The notes: generated from the sequence alone by a model not told the origin. Shown: positions 1 through 10,385, counted from the stretch's first letter. The stretch: DNA of 32,688 bases from Flavipsychrobacter sp. (GCA_025963465.1 JAOQAP010000236.1:1-32688); one strand, 5' to 3'. Numbers and translations are program-made.

Positions 1-3000
1 GCGGTTGACCCGGATATAGCAGCAGGTAAAGGATTAACAGTAGCCGTAATAACAGCAATACAACCAGTAGGCAATGTATATGTTATGACCGATGTACCGG
101 CAACAAGACCATTTACAATACCGGTGCCTGCACCGATAGTTGCAACTGTAGTATTACCACTGGTCCATGCGCCACCACCGGCATCAGTCAATGCAGTAGT
201 AAGGCCAGCACAAACAAATGCTGTACCGGAAATAGCAGATGGCAATGGATATACTGTTACAGTAGTCGCGACAGAACATCCGACACCCGCATTATATGTA
301 ATGGTCGCTGTACCAGCAACAGCGCCTGTAACCACACCTGTAGACAAACCAACAGTTGCAACAGATGTAGTACTGCTGGACCATGTACCACCACCCGCAT
401 TACTTAATGTAGTAGTAAGCCCGGAACAAACTGTAGCTGTGCCCGTTATTGCAGTAGGGAGCGCATTTACTGTAACAACAGTTGTAGCAGCACAACCTGT
501 ACCAAGTGTATATGTAATAGCAGCTGTACCGACAACAAGGCCGTTAGCTATACCGGTACCCAAACCAATGGTCGCAACAGTTGTATTCCCGCTGGTCCAT
601 GTACCGCCACCTGCATCACTGAGTGTTGTGGACGAACCAACGCAAACGATCTGCGCACCTGATATTGCTGAAGGCAATGGATTGACCGTAACTACAGCCG
701 TAGCGATGCATCCTGTTGCTAATTTGTAAGTAATAGTTGCCGTACCTGCGGCCACGCCAGTAACCACACCAGTTCCGGAAACAACCGACGCGACTGTAGC
801 TGCAGTACTCCAGGTGCCGCCGCCCACATCGCTCAGGGCGATGGTTGACGATACACATACTGGCGTATTACCGGTTATTGCTGATGGTAATGGATCTACA
901 GTAACTACCGCAGTTGTGAGACATCCGGTTGTTAAAGTATAAGTAATCACAGAAGTACCTGTAGTCACACCTGTTACTACGCCTGTACCTGAAACCACAG
1001 TAGCGACAGATGTAGTTCCACTCGTCCATGCACCACCACCTGCATCGCTTAGCGTTGTAGTGAGCCCTGCACAAACCTGTGTTGTGCCAGAGATGGCAGA
1101 TGGCAGCGGATTAACAGTCACTACCGTGGTAATGATACAACCCGTAGCCAGGGCATATGTAATAGTAGCCGTACCTGCAGCTACACCGGAAACAACACCA
1201 GTACCGGAAACCACAGTGGCAATAGTAGTATTTAGTGTGCTCCATGTGCCTCCTCCGGCATCACTAAGCGTTGTTGTTAAACCCGCACAGACACTTTTCG
1301 TGCCTGATATTGCAGCAGGCAACGGATTGACCGTAATCTGGATATTTGTAGCGCAACCAACGCCTAATGTATAGGTAATAGTAGCAGTACCAGCCGCAAC
1401 ACCTGTTACCACACCGGTTCCGGAAACCGTAGCAAATATAGTATTGGAACTTGTCCATGCGCCACCGCCTGCGTCGGTCAACGCAGTAGTAAGGCCGACA
1501 CAGACATTTGTTGTTCCTGTTATAGCACCGGGAAGGGAATTGACCGTAACCGTAGATGTTATCAAACAGCTTGTAGGCAACGTATATGTAATTACAGTGG
1601 TCCCGGCTACAAGGCCATTTACAATACCTGTACCCGCACCTATAGTGGCAACGGTAGTATTGCTGCTGGCCCATGCACCACCACCCGCATCGCTCAATGT
1701 AACAGAAGACCCGACACAAACAGATGTGGGCCCGTTAATAGCACCCGGCAATGGATTAATTGTAGCGACCTTTGTTGTGGCACAACCGGTACCCAATGTA
1801 TATGTTATTGTTGCAGTACCTCCGGACACTCCGGTAACAACACCTGTGCCCGATACAACAGTAGCAACAGTAGTATTTGCTGTGGTCCAAGCGCCACCGC
1901 CTGCATCTGTCAATGTTGTTGTGAGACCAACACAGGCAATACCTGTACCTGTTATAGCCCCCGGCAATGGATTGACCGTTACTACCGCTGTAGTAGTACA
2001 GCCTGTAGCAAGGGTATAGGTAATAGTAGCAGTACCCTGCGCTACACCAGAAACAACACCTGAACCCAGCACGACGGTAGCTATAGTAGTATTTGCAGTG
2101 GTCCATGTACCGCCACCGGCATCACTAAGCGTGATATTAGCAGATACACATACGGGTGTATTGGCGGATATCGCAGATGGTAGTGGATTGATAGTAACAG
2201 GAGTAGTAATAAGACAACCTGTACCTAATGTGTAAGTAATGGTAGTTGTACCAGCAGCAACACCGGTTACAACACCTGTGCCCGATACGACTGTAGCCAC
2301 AGACGACGTGCTGCTTGTCCATGCACCGCCACCCGCATCACTTAATGTAGTGCTGGTACCCGGGCATGCAAATTTATTTCCCGATATTGCTGATGGCAGA
2401 GGATTTACAGTAACTATGGTAGTTGCCGTGCAACCTGTACCCAATTTATAAGTAATGGTTGCTGTGCCTGCCGCCACACCGGATACCACACCACTGCCTG
2501 AAACGACGGTAGAAATAGTGGTATTTGCGGTAGACCATGTGCCGCCGCCTGCGTCACTTAATGTTAGCGTTGAAGCGCTTACACATACGTTGCCTGTACC
2601 TGCTGAAATAGCTGAAGGTAACGGATTGACCGTGACGACTGCCGTGATCTGGCAACCTGTCCCCAAAGTATAAGTAACTGTGGCCGTACCCTGCGCCACG
2701 CCCGTGACCACACCGGTACCCGAGACCACAGTGGCAACAGTAGTATTTGGAGTACTCCATGCGCCGCCACCTGCATCACTAAGCGTGACAGTCGACAATA
2801 CGCATACCGGAGTATTTCCGGATATTGCTGAAGGCAGCGGATTGACTGTAACCACAGTAGTAGCAGTGCAACCTGTACTTAATTTATAAGTTATTGTTGC
2901 GGTGCCTGCGGAAACACCTGAGACCACACCACTACCTGAAACGACAGTAGCAATAGTAGTATTAGCGGTAGACCATGTACCACCACCCGCATCGCTCAAA

Positions 3001-3290
3001 GTAGTATTGAGGCCAACGCAAACAGTTTTAGTGCCTGTTATTGCGGAAGGTGATGCGTTTACGGTAACAGGAGTGGTTACATAGCAACCTCCTAAAGTAA
3101 CGGTGTATGTAATAGTAGTCGTACCAGCAGCTACACCTGTAACAACACCCGTAGTTGATACAACAGTTGCTGTGGGTGTACCGGCACTGGTCCATGTACC
3201 CAGACTTGTAGCATCGGAAAGTGTAGTAGTAAGTCCCTGGCATACATTTGTTGTTCCGGTAATGGCTACGGGTACTACAGCTGTAAAGTC
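1..3290 (-). repeat. Tandem ~216-bp (72-aa) coding repeats, at least 15 copies, Ig-like Big_2-type
   Basis: The plus strand shows the same block (gtccatg-caccaccacc-gcatc and variants) near 162, 378, 594, 807, 1024, 1240, 1453, 1669, 1885, 2101, 2317, 2533, 2756, 2971 and 3190. The spacing is mostly exactly 216 bp, with occasional one- or two-codon indels (213 and 222 bp). Translated on the minus strand, each unit follows the pattern VNPLPSAISG... VCVG..TTLSDAGGG.W..., then ATV.SG.GVV.GVAAGTA, then ITYTLGTGC. The conserved Cys pair and the GVAAGTA stretch are typical of bacterial Ig-like group 2 repeats. The copy nearest the protease domain is the most divergent, while central copies are very alike, which suggests recent expansion by unequal recombination. 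The array is cut by the window edge. Confidence 0.95.
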
Positions 3291-4979
3291 AGTGCCTACG
3301 CCAACGGCATACCATGCTTTGGTAACTGCGATCACCTCTGTAGCACAAGAACCGTACAGGGTAGTAGCGGCTGCAATAGACGCAGCCCTGCATGCTGTAT
3401 AGTCTGCCGTGCTGCTTAACAGCAACTCCGTATTATACGCTATATCGGCTGCTTTAGTGATGCCGATGCCTGATACCGAGAATACCTTACCCAGATCATT
3501 GGTACCGGAACCGCCCTGCCCGATAAGATAAAACCAATAATTTAATACTCCACTATTGGTATGCACGCCACAATAGTCGTTACCGGATACAGGGGTACAG
3601 CTAGTAACCGGGTACCATGAAGTACCTGTATAAGTATCCGGTTGGCCATGAGCATTAGGATTATCCATGCTCCTCAACGGGGTTGCACGTATCTCCTCCC
3701 CTATCTGGTAAGTACTTTTTGCTACTGCATCCACTTCATGGGGGTTACGGTAGTTTTCAATTACAGCACCCCAAATATCACTGAAGCCCTCATTCATACC
3801 ACCTGATTCAAGCTGGTAAACGAGGTCCGATGTGTACTGACAAATAGCATGACCCAGTTCGTGAGCGCAAACATCGAGGGAAACAAGCGGATCAAAACCT
3901 CCTGCTGATATACCGGAGCCGTCGCCATAGATCATTTCACTGCCATCCCAGAATGCATTGTTATAATTATTTGAGTAATGAACAAAGCTTTTTATATCGC
4001 TGTTCAAACCATCAAAGCTACCACGACCCTGTACATTCCACCAATAATCATAAACATTCTCCGCACCCCAGTGTGCATCTATTGCGGTATCAGTTGGCCA
4101 TGTAGTAGTTGCGTTAGTGATCTGTGCACCTGAAGTGGTACCGTGATTCAAATTATAAGTATAGATATTAGCCCCCCTGGTACCATCTATCAGGTAGTAC
4201 AGTCCACTTGATGAAAATGTTTCAAACGAAACCGTGCCGCTATATAAAGATGCACTTGTAGCTGTTGTCGTTTTGATCAGTGAATTTACCAGCAGTATTT
4301 TTCCTGTAGTAGCATCAACATATACCCTATCGTTGCTGAGTGGCTTTTCGGCATATACAATGAAGCGATAAGCAAGATGCAATTGATGATCGCGCTCACT
4401 TACCGGGCCAGACATATCTTCTATCCATACCAGGCTTCCTTTCGGGAAGTTAGTTGTATCCGGGTTTTTAGTGCTTGTTTTAAGGAAACGCTCCATGTTG
4501 GAGTCCTGCCACATGTAGGTTTCGGCGCCTATTTTATCAAGTGCATACTTCAATGCTGTTTCTTCACTTATTGCGGCAACCGATGCCTGACCAACCGGGA
4601 CATTATAAATGTTTGAAACAACAAAGTTCACCTTGTCCTCCTTAGAAGCCAGAGTAAATGAGCTGTACTCAACCTTGATACCTTTATAGAATTGAGCGTA
4701 ACGGTCCACAACCGTATTCTGTTTTGTATGGGTACTGCTTATCAACTGCAGTTTATCCGAGGCATCATTGATACCGGAATATTGCTCAAATATTTTCTGG
4801 GCGTCTGCAGGATGTATATCTGCGGATGCAGCAAAATTGATCTGCGTAGGTGTATTGTCTTTCTTATTTCTATCAATGGATAAAATGTTCTTATCCTCGC
4901 TTACTGCATTTTGCGCATATCCTGTTGCGGCGCAAAATGAGCATAGCATTGCCACTAAATAAAATATTTGTTTTTTCAT
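1..4979 (-). CDS. Secreted M4 (thermolysin-like) metallopeptidase with long Ig-like repeat array, 3' end outside window
   Basis: The reading frame is open from an ATG at 4979 to the window edge (1659 codons visible, no stop), so the ORF track missed it. The start is followed by a typical signal peptide (MKKQIF... ending GYA/QN). A propeptide-like region covers about residues 35-190. The M4 catalytic domain shows the zinc motif HELGH at residues 373-377, the downstream zinc ligand E397 in NEGFSD, and the catalytic-histidine motif HTNSG at about 473. From about residue 563 the protein is a tandem array of Ig-like (Big_2-type) domains that continues past the edge. By family it should be an extracellular protease; a T9SS sorting domain like that of its neighbour is likely beyond the edge but not seen. 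It is a paralogue of the next gene (5175-10385), with the same order through the protease domain but a different C-terminal half. Confidence 0.93.
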   Translation of the reverse strand, partial: MKKQIFYLVAMLCSFCAATGYAQNAVSEDKNILSIDRNKKDNTPTQINFAASADIHPADAQKIFEQYSGINDASDKLQLISSTHTKQNTVVDRYAQFYKGIKVEYSSFTLASKEDKVNFVVSNIYNVPVGQASVAAISEETALKYALDKIGAETYMWQDSNMERFLKTSTKNPDTTNFPKGSLVWIEDMSGPVSERDHQLHLAYRFIVYAEKPLSNDRVYVDATTGKILLVNSLIKTTTATSASLYSGTVSFETFSSSGLYYLIDGTRGANIYTYNLNHGTTSGAQITNATTTWPTDTAIDAHWGAENVYDYWWNVQGRGSFDGLNSDIKSFVHYSNNYNNAFWDGSEMIYGDGSGISAGGFDPLVSLDVCAHELGHAICQYTSDLVYQLESGGMNEGFSDIWGAVIENYRNPHEVDAVAKSTYQIGEEIRATPLRSMDNPNAHGQPDTYTGTSWYPVTSCTPVSGNDYCGVHTNSGVLNYWFYLIGQGGSGTNDLGKVFSVSGIGITKAADIAYNTELLLSSTADYTACRAASIAAATTLYGSCATEVIAVTKAWYAVGVGTDFTAVVPVAITGTTNVCQGLTTTLSDATSLGTWTSAGTPTATVVSTTGVVTGVAAGTTTITYTVTLGGCYVTTPVTVNASPSAITGTKTVCVGLNTTLSDAGGGTWSTANTTIATVVSGSGVVSGVSAGTATITYKLSTGCTATTVVTVNPLPSAISGNTPVCVLSTVTLSDAGGGAWSTPNTTVATVVSGTGVVTGVAQGTATVTYTLGTGCQITAVVTVNPLPSAISAGTGNVCVSASTLTLSDAGGGTWSTANTTISTVVSGSGVVSGVAAGTATITYKLGTGCTATTIVTVNPLPSAISGNKFACPGTSTTLSDAGGGAWTSSTSSVATVVSGTGVVTGVAAGTTTITYTLGTGCLITTPVTINPLPSAISANTPVCVSANITLSDAGGGTWTTANTTIATVVLGSGVVSGVAQGTATITYTLATGCTTTAVVTVNPLPGAITGTGIACVGLTTTLTDAGGGAWTTANTTVATVVSGTGVVTGVSGGTATITYTLGTGCATTKVATINPLPGAINGPTSVCVGSSVTLSDAGGGAWASSNTTVATIGAGTGIVNGLVAGTTVITYTLPTSCLITSTVTVNSLPGAITGTTNVCVGLTTALTDAGGGAWTSSNTIFATVSGTGVVTGVAAGTATITYTLGVGCATNIQITVNPLPAAISGTKSVCAGLTTTLSDAGGGTWSTLNTTIATVVSGTGVVSGVAAGTATITYALATGCIITTVVTVNPLPSAISGTTQVCAGLTTTLSDAGGGAWTSGTTSVATVVSGTGVVTGVTTGTSVITYTLTTGCLTTAVVTVDPLPSAITGNTPVCVSSTIALSDVGGGTWSTAATVASVVSGTGVVTGVAAGTATITYKLATGCIATAVVTVNPLPSAISGAQIVCVGSSTTLSDAGGGTWTSGNTTVATIGLGTGIANGLVVGTAAITYTLGTGCAATTVVTVNALPTAITGTATVCSGLTTTLSNAGGGTWSSSTTSVATVGLSTGVVTGAVAGTATITYNAGVGCSVATTVTVYPLPSAISGTAFVCAGLTTALTDAGGGAWTSGNTTVATIGAGTGIVNGLVAGTSVITYTLPTGCIAVITATVNPLPAAISGST

Positions 4980-4998
4980 TAAACGACTATTTATTGCT

Positions 4999-5006
4999 CA
5001 AAAATA
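4999..5006 (-). promoter_or_regulatory. Candidate Bacteroidota -7 box upstream of the repeat-bearing M4 peptidase
   Basis: On the minus strand the sequence TATTTTTG matches the Bacteroidota -7 consensus TAnnTTTG at all fixed positions, 20 bp upstream of the ATG. No clean -33 TTG is seen at normal spacing, so the call rests on the -7 box only. The region is AT-rich, so a chance match is possible. Confidence 0.4.
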
Positions 5007-5110
5007 TTATAAAAAGATGTTAATACATAACATTTAATACATTAATACTTATAATTAGACGCCGGAAAGGGAGAAAACCTTCGTGAACGCGGTATATTTT
5101 GTACCAGAGT

Positions 5111-5164
5111 ACGTTTTAAAATGAATAAGGCACTCTGAAGAGTGCCTTATTCATTTTAAAACGT
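5111..5164 (-). terminator. 25-bp perfect inverted repeat, terminator after the 5175-10385 peptidase gene
   Basis: The arms 5111-5135 and 5140-5164 are perfectly complementary over 25 bp with a 4-nt loop (TGAA on plus, TTCA on minus). The core is GC-rich (GGCACTC/GAGTGCC) and flanked by A/T tracts, so either strand gives a hairpin followed by a T-rich stretch. It starts 10 bp after the stop codon of the minus-strand peptidase gene and lies before the promoter of the next minus-strand gene, so it insulates the two paralogues. No plus-strand gene ends here. Confidence 0.88.
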
Positions 5165-5174
5165 CTGAAGTAAA

Positions 5175-8100
5175 TTACTTATCCAGTACTACATGGAATA
5201 CTGCGTGATCTTCACCTGAAGTGACATTCACCAGGTACATTCCATTAGCTGTAGCTGCAGGCAAAATAATATTCTCGCTAATCAGGTTGTTATCTGCAAC
5301 CACATTGTGTTTGTAAATGACCTGGCCCAGCATGTTTGTTATTGTTATATCAACATTGTTATCTGCTGTGTTCTTCAAAGTTCCGCTGATCGTAAATGTA
5401 CCCTTGTTAGGGTTCGGAACCAGCGTAAAGTTACTGATACTGTTACCCAGACCTGCTATGCCTGTACCACCTACGTGCACTTTAATACCTACACTGTAGC
5501 TGGTGGCCGGAGATACGCATGCATCAGTATTAGTAGCTGAACAAGTTACCACCTGACCTTCCGAAAGTGTCTTTGTAGTATACGTGGTAGTCGTTGCGCC
5601 CGGTATTATTACACCATCCAGGTACCACTGGTATGTGGTGCCCACAACCGGGGCAACAACAGAGAATGTAACTGCCTGGCCGGAAGCAATAACCAGCTTA
5701 GATGCGTGAATAGTAATCTTATTGACCACCAGCGGACTAACAGATGTAACAAAAGAATTGCTGGTAGCAAATGGCGTTAACAGGCAACCGTAATCACTTA
5801 CCATGCGGCAAACGAGAATATCGCCATTAGCAGGGTAATATTTGTAAGCAGGGCCTGTAGCTACCGGGATGCCATTCTTTGTCCACTGGTAAGTAGGCGC
5901 AGTGCCTCCAAACAGCGTGACAGCTGAATAGGTAGTATATGTACCCTCACAAACCGGATTACCCGGCATAGAAGTGATACTTACAGATGGCGTTTCGTAT
6001 GGACTTACTGTCATAGTAACGCTGGAAATAGCAGTATCAGGAGATACACATGCTGCATTGCTGGTCATCTTAACCTTAACTATATCGCTATTTGCAGGTG
6101 AATAGCTGTACGACGGGCCGGTGGTTTTCAATGTTCCATTCACGTACCAGTTGTATACAGGAGTTGTACCTCCATTTACAGGCACCGGAACATATGATAC
6201 AAACAAGCCGGAAGCGCAAACGGTAGTGCCCGGAGTAACATTAATACTTACGGAAGGAATTATAGCAATACCACTCAAAGTAACTGTTGTAACCGCAGAC
6301 TCATTGCCACAACCATTTCCATCAACAATGTTAACAGAATAGTTACCAACAGTGCTTGTAGTATATGAAGATGATGTAGCTCCCGCAATACCACCACCTG
6401 ACACCAGCCACTGGTAAGTATAACCGGCACCTGTAGTAGCACTCATAGTAAGTGAACCACCTGAACAAATAGTAGGAAGGCCCGGAGTTGTAATAACAGG
6501 ATTAGGAAGCGCGTTGACAGTAACTGAGCCAATGGCACTGGCCGTGCAACCAAAACCATTGGTAACACTATAACTTATTGGCGCTACGCCTGCAACACCT
6601 GCAGTTACCACACCGGAAGAATTTACAGTAGCCGTAGCCGTGCTGCCGCTGCTCCAAACACCTGACGGCGTAGCGTCAGACAGGGTTGTAGAACCCGAAG
6701 CCGCACAGATGCTCATGCCACCGGTAACTGCTGCTACAGCAGGTGATGAATTGACCGTGATGGTAGCAGTAGTTGTAGCTGCGCCGCAAGCATTGTTTAC
6801 ATCATAAGAGATAACGGCAGTACCTACTGCAACACCGGTAACAATACCTGAAGCACTACCTATAGTTGCAACAGAAGAAGTAGCGCTGCTCCACGTTCCC
6901 GCGATAGCATCACTCAATGTTATTGTTTGTCCTACACATGCATTCATGCTTCCTACGATAGTGCCTGCTGACGGCGGAGCGTATGATACCGTAATACCCG
7001 ACGATGTTGCATTACATGCTCCTGAAAATTCTTTTACGGTATAATTACCCGGTAAAGTAGCAGTATAAGTAGTATTTGTTTCCCCGAATATATCCAGACC
7101 ACCCTTCTGCCACTGATAAGTAAGACCTGTTCCTGTACTTGCAGAAAGCACAACATTGTCGCCAGGGCAAAATGCCGTAGGGCCACCCGCTGTAACAGAA
7201 GGCGATGGAGCAGTGCAAAGAGGACCATCTATAAGGAAGAAGCGGGAGAAGCCTGTAAACGTTCCTTTGAAACCTACATACCCAGGTGCATTGAACAATG
7301 TAGGCGACAATGCTACAGAATTGGTAGTATTGATAGTAGCATCTGTAGGCTCATCTGTTTTGATGAGGTATAAAGAAGACGGTGTTGCTCCTGCAAGCTC
7401 CGCAGTAGTAAAATATATAGTAGCATCGTAAGTAGTAGAGCTGCCGTTGATAGTTGGTGTAATAGTTATCTCTTTACGCGACCTGTTGACCGGAGAGAAA
7501 ACAGCCGGAGTAAACCCAACACCTGCCTGTGCAACAGTAGAAGTAACACAACCAAGATCGTTACTAATATTTTTCAGCCCTGCTATCAGCTTATTATCTG
7601 AGTTATTGAAAAAGTAAACTTCCTGACCTGCATGCACATCCCATGTACGTGTACTGGCTGCGGCAGTTTCAATACCTGCACCTGCTGATACAGTACCAGG
7701 AGGTACGGTCTGCTTAAAGCGCATAACCGGGCGGGCCGTGTTTGTGCCGCCGGAAGAGAACCCGAGTGCCGGACAAGCAGAACCAGAACCTGTGCTAGTA
7801 CCGTTATGATCATTTGCGATATAGGATGTAGTTATCGCATCCATCTGGTCATTACCGCCAGTGGTTGCATTTTTACCGTAGCAGATATCCACTATTACGT
7901 TGCTTGTACCATTCCATGTAAATGTAGCCAGGTTGTAATCCAATGTGTCCCAGCCAATGTATGTATCAGGAGACCCTGAATAAACAGCGGTAAGGCCTGC
8001 AGAAACCATAGAAGAATTAAGGTCTGTAAGTAAGGTATGGCCCATGCTTAATGTGTAATTCACAAAAGGCGATGTTGAATTCTTACCTACTATATGAAAT

Positions 8101-10385
8101 GCTATCTGTGAAATAGGCGAATTCGGTTTAACACCCGCCGCAGTAAGGTCAGCAACCCTTAACAAATATTGAGTATGCTCCCTACTGAAAGCACCCGGGA
8201 AAGCCGATGTAAGATTTGATGTACCGGGAGTACCAATATCCATCGTGTTGTACTCAATATGCTCAGGCGCAGCATCGTCATTAGTAATATTGATATAAAG
8301 GGAATCATTAGTAAAAGACAAAATTGCATTGCTGCCTGCAGGAGTGATCGTGAGTGCAAGCACCAGGTCCTTAGTATCATTCACCGCTCCGTTGTCCATT
8401 ACCGTTAGGGTTGCAGTTTTAGCGGCAGTGCTGCCGACAGGGAATGTAAGGCTGGATGGAGTAACTGTATAGTTGATACCTGCAACAGCAGAACCTCTGC
8501 CATAAACAATATTCACTATCGGATTACCACCGCTGATCAATGGGCCTGTAGTAGTAGGCTGAACACTGATCACATATGTTTTTGCAGCAGGACATGTCAG
8601 GGTAGCTGCATTTTCCGATATAGCCATATTGTGCGCTGTGAAACCGATCATTGGTACACATGGAACAAATGCAGTAGACCTTACATTAATTGCATACCAT
8701 GCATTTGTTATAGCCTGTACTTCACGGGAGCAAGGGCCATATATACCCGTAGCAATACCGATAGAAGTATTCATACAATCATTATAGTCTGCTGTACTTG
8801 TAAGTGCCAGCTCTGTAGCATAAAGTATCTGGGACGATACAGCAAAACCAAGGCCATCTACTATATATGCGTTACCTACATCATTAGTACCTGATCCGCC
8901 GTCTGTAATGAGGAAGTACCATTTATTAAGCAAACCACTGTTTGTATGCACACCACACTGGTCGTTACCACTTGTAGGTGTGCAAGCGATCTGGCTTACC
9001 CAGTTTGTTCCGTTATATGTATCCGGATCGCCCTTTATTTTCGGGAAGTCCATACGACGAAGCGGATTACCACATCCTAATTCTTCACCTAAATACCATG
9101 TTTTCTTTGTTACCGCATCTGTTTCATGCGGATCGGATACGGCTTCGATAGTAGCGCCCCAGCAATCGCTGAATCCTTCATTCATAGCGCCTGACTCACC
9201 CGCATACACAAGGTTTGCCGTATACTGGCATACTGCATGCCCGATCTCATGAGCCGTAACATCAAGTGCAGCTAAAGGTGTGAAGCCGCTTGCCGCACAA
9301 CCCGTACCATCACCATAGATCATCTCTGTGCCATCCCAGAATGCGTTGTTATAGTTGACATCGTAATGTACATACTGCTCCATTAAGCCGTCAGCACCGT
9401 CATAACTGAGACGCCCCATGCTCAACCAGAAATCGTATACCTTTTCTCCGCCCCATTGTGCATCTATTGCTACAGAATCAACCGTAGGACCTGTCCAGTT
9501 ATTTGTAGCGTTCGTTATCTCAACGCCCGGACCAGATGTTAAGCCTTGCATATCGAGCGTATGAACACCTGAACCTCTTGTAAGATCTTGCAGTATGTAA
9601 TCCGGGCCAACAAGATTTGTTTCTATAGTTACAGGGCCGCTGTATAATGAGTTGCTGCCGGGAGCAGTAATATGTTTGAGCAGGCTGTTAGAAAACAATA
9701 TCTTACCTGTGTTGGCATCAACAAATATCTCATTGCGGCTAACAGGTGCCTGGGCGTATACATCAAATTTGTAAGCAAGATGCAACTGCCTGTCGGCGTT
9801 CATACCGTTGCTGTAATCTTCTATCCATACCAGGTGACCTACCGGGAAGTAAGAAGTGTCTTTACCATAATGTCTTTTCAAACGGATGCCCATTGAAGCA
9901 TCTTCCCACATATATTTCTGTGCGCCTACAGAAGCAAGGGCACTCTTCAGCGCATCGCTTTCTGAAATAGCAGGGGTTGTGCTTAAGCTATTATCTGTAT
10001 TGTAAAAATTGCTGGTGAGGAAGTTTATATGTCCTTCCTTGCTTGTAAGCGTGACTACGCCATACTCAACCTTAATATCCTTAAAGTACTGGGCATACCG
10101 TACAGTAATGGTGTTGCTTTTGGTTTTTGCTGAATTTCCGGGCACAATCGTATTTTCTGCGCCATTCAGGCCCAGGTACTTACGAAAGATATCCTGCTCC
10201 TGCCCTACAGACCAATTCGCATTTGCCGAAAACAGAATTGTCTTTGGCGTGTTGTCTACTTTGTTGCGGGTAATTGTCTGAATGGTGTTGTCTGCACTTT
10301 GCTGTGCGACAGCGTTTGTTGCGGATAAATCAGCTGCTACCAATAGCAATAGCATAGCTTTTCCAAGCATACTTCTTAACTTCAT
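5175..10385 (-). CDS. Secreted M4 metallopeptidase with Calx-beta, Ig-like domains and T9SS C-terminal sorting domain
   Basis: The product is 1736 aa when started at the internal ATG at 10385. I prefer this start to the track's 10448 start because MKLRSMLGKAMLLLLVAADL... is a standard signal peptide ending near AVAQQ, while the 21 extra residues would bury it. Visible in order: propeptide (about 40-165), M4 catalytic domain with HEIGH at 379-383, zinc ligand E403 in NEGFSD and HTNSG at about 480, a Calx-beta-like segment with an ITNDDAAPEHIEYN-type end, a long beta-rich region, Ig-like/Big_2 and PKD-like domains with paired Cys, and a final ~80-residue T9SS type A domain (FTLVPNPNKGTFTISG ... 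MYLVNVTSGE). The family is an extracellular zinc endopeptidase. The T9SS tail predicts export through the outer membrane and surface anchoring or release. It is paralogous to the 1-4979 gene. Confidence 0.95.
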   Translation of the reverse strand: MKLRSMLGKAMLLLLVAADLSATNAVAQQSADNTIQTITRNKVDNTPKTILFSANANWSVGQEQDIFRKYLGLNGAENTIVPGNSAKTKSNTITVRYAQYFKDIKVEYGVVTLTSKEGHINFLTSNFYNTDNSLSTTPAISESDALKSALASVGAQKYMWEDASMGIRLKRHYGKDTSYFPVGHLVWIEDYSNGMNADRQLHLAYKFDVYAQAPVSRNEIFVDANTGKILFSNSLLKHITAPGSNSLYSGPVTIETNLVGPDYILQDLTRGSGVHTLDMQGLTSGPGVEITNATNNWTGPTVDSVAIDAQWGGEKVYDFWLSMGRLSYDGADGLMEQYVHYDVNYNNAFWDGTEMIYGDGTGCAASGFTPLAALDVTAHEIGHAVCQYTANLVYAGESGAMNEGFSDCWGATIEAVSDPHETDAVTKKTWYLGEELGCGNPLRRMDFPKIKGDPDTYNGTNWVSQIACTPTSGNDQCGVHTNSGLLNKWYFLITDGGSGTNDVGNAYIVDGLGFAVSSQILYATELALTSTADYNDCMNTSIGIATGIYGPCSREVQAITNAWYAINVRSTAFVPCVPMIGFTAHNMAISENAATLTCPAAKTYVISVQPTTTGPLISGGNPIVNIVYGRGSAVAGINYTVTPSSLTFPVGSTAAKTATLTVMDNGAVNDTKDLVLALTITPAGSNAILSFTNDSLYINITNDDAAPEHIEYNTMDIGTPGTSNLTSAFPGAFSREHTQYLLRVADLTAAGVKPNSPISQIAFHIVGKNSTSPFVNYTLSMGHTLLTDLNSSMVSAGLTAVYSGSPDTYIGWDTLDYNLATFTWNGTSNVIVDICYGKNATTGGNDQMDAITTSYIANDHNGTSTGSGSACPALGFSSGGTNTARPVMRFKQTVPPGTVSAGAGIETAAASTRTWDVHAGQEVYFFNNSDNKLIAGLKNISNDLGCVTSTVAQAGVGFTPAVFSPVNRSRKEITITPTINGSSTTYDATIYFTTAELAGATPSSLYLIKTDEPTDATINTTNSVALSPTLFNAPGYVGFKGTFTGFSRFFLIDGPLCTAPSPSVTAGGPTAFCPGDNVVLSASTGTGLTYQWQKGGLDIFGETNTTYTATLPGNYTVKEFSGACNATSSGITVSYAPPSAGTIVGSMNACVGQTITLSDAIAGTWSSATSSVATIGSASGIVTGVAVGTAVISYDVNNACGAATTTATITVNSSPAVAAVTGGMSICAASGSTTLSDATPSGVWSSGSTATATVNSSGVVTAGVAGVAPISYSVTNGFGCTASAIGSVTVNALPNPVITTPGLPTICSGGSLTMSATTGAGYTYQWLVSGGGIAGATSSSYTTSTVGNYSVNIVDGNGCGNESAVTTVTLSGIAIIPSVSINVTPGTTVCASGLFVSYVPVPVNGGTTPVYNWYVNGTLKTTGPSYSYSPANSDIVKVKMTSNAACVSPDTAISSVTMTVSPYETPSVSITSMPGNPVCEGTYTTYSAVTLFGGTAPTYQWTKNGIPVATGPAYKYYPANGDILVCRMVSDYGCLLTPFATSNSFVTSVSPLVVNKITIHASKLVIASGQAVTFSVVAPVVGTTYQWYLDGVIIPGATTTTYTTKTLSEGQVVTCSATNTDACVSPATSYSVGIKVHVGGTGIAGLGNSISNFTLVPNPNKGTFTISGTLKNTADNNVDITITNMLGQVIYKHNVVADNNLISENIILPAATANGMYLVNVTSGEDHAVFHVVLDK

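Noticed and set aside
1-3290. Possible CRISPR array because of regular repeats
   Set aside because: The unit is 216 bp, entirely coding in one frame, with no spacers and no cas genes.
85-3402. Many plus-strand and minus-strand ORFs of 60-190 aa over the repeat array
   Set aside because: They are shadows of the minus-strand peptidase gene, which stays open through the window edge. Their repetitive, Val/Pro-rich or Cys/Tyr-rich translations come from the 216-bp repeats read in wrong frames.
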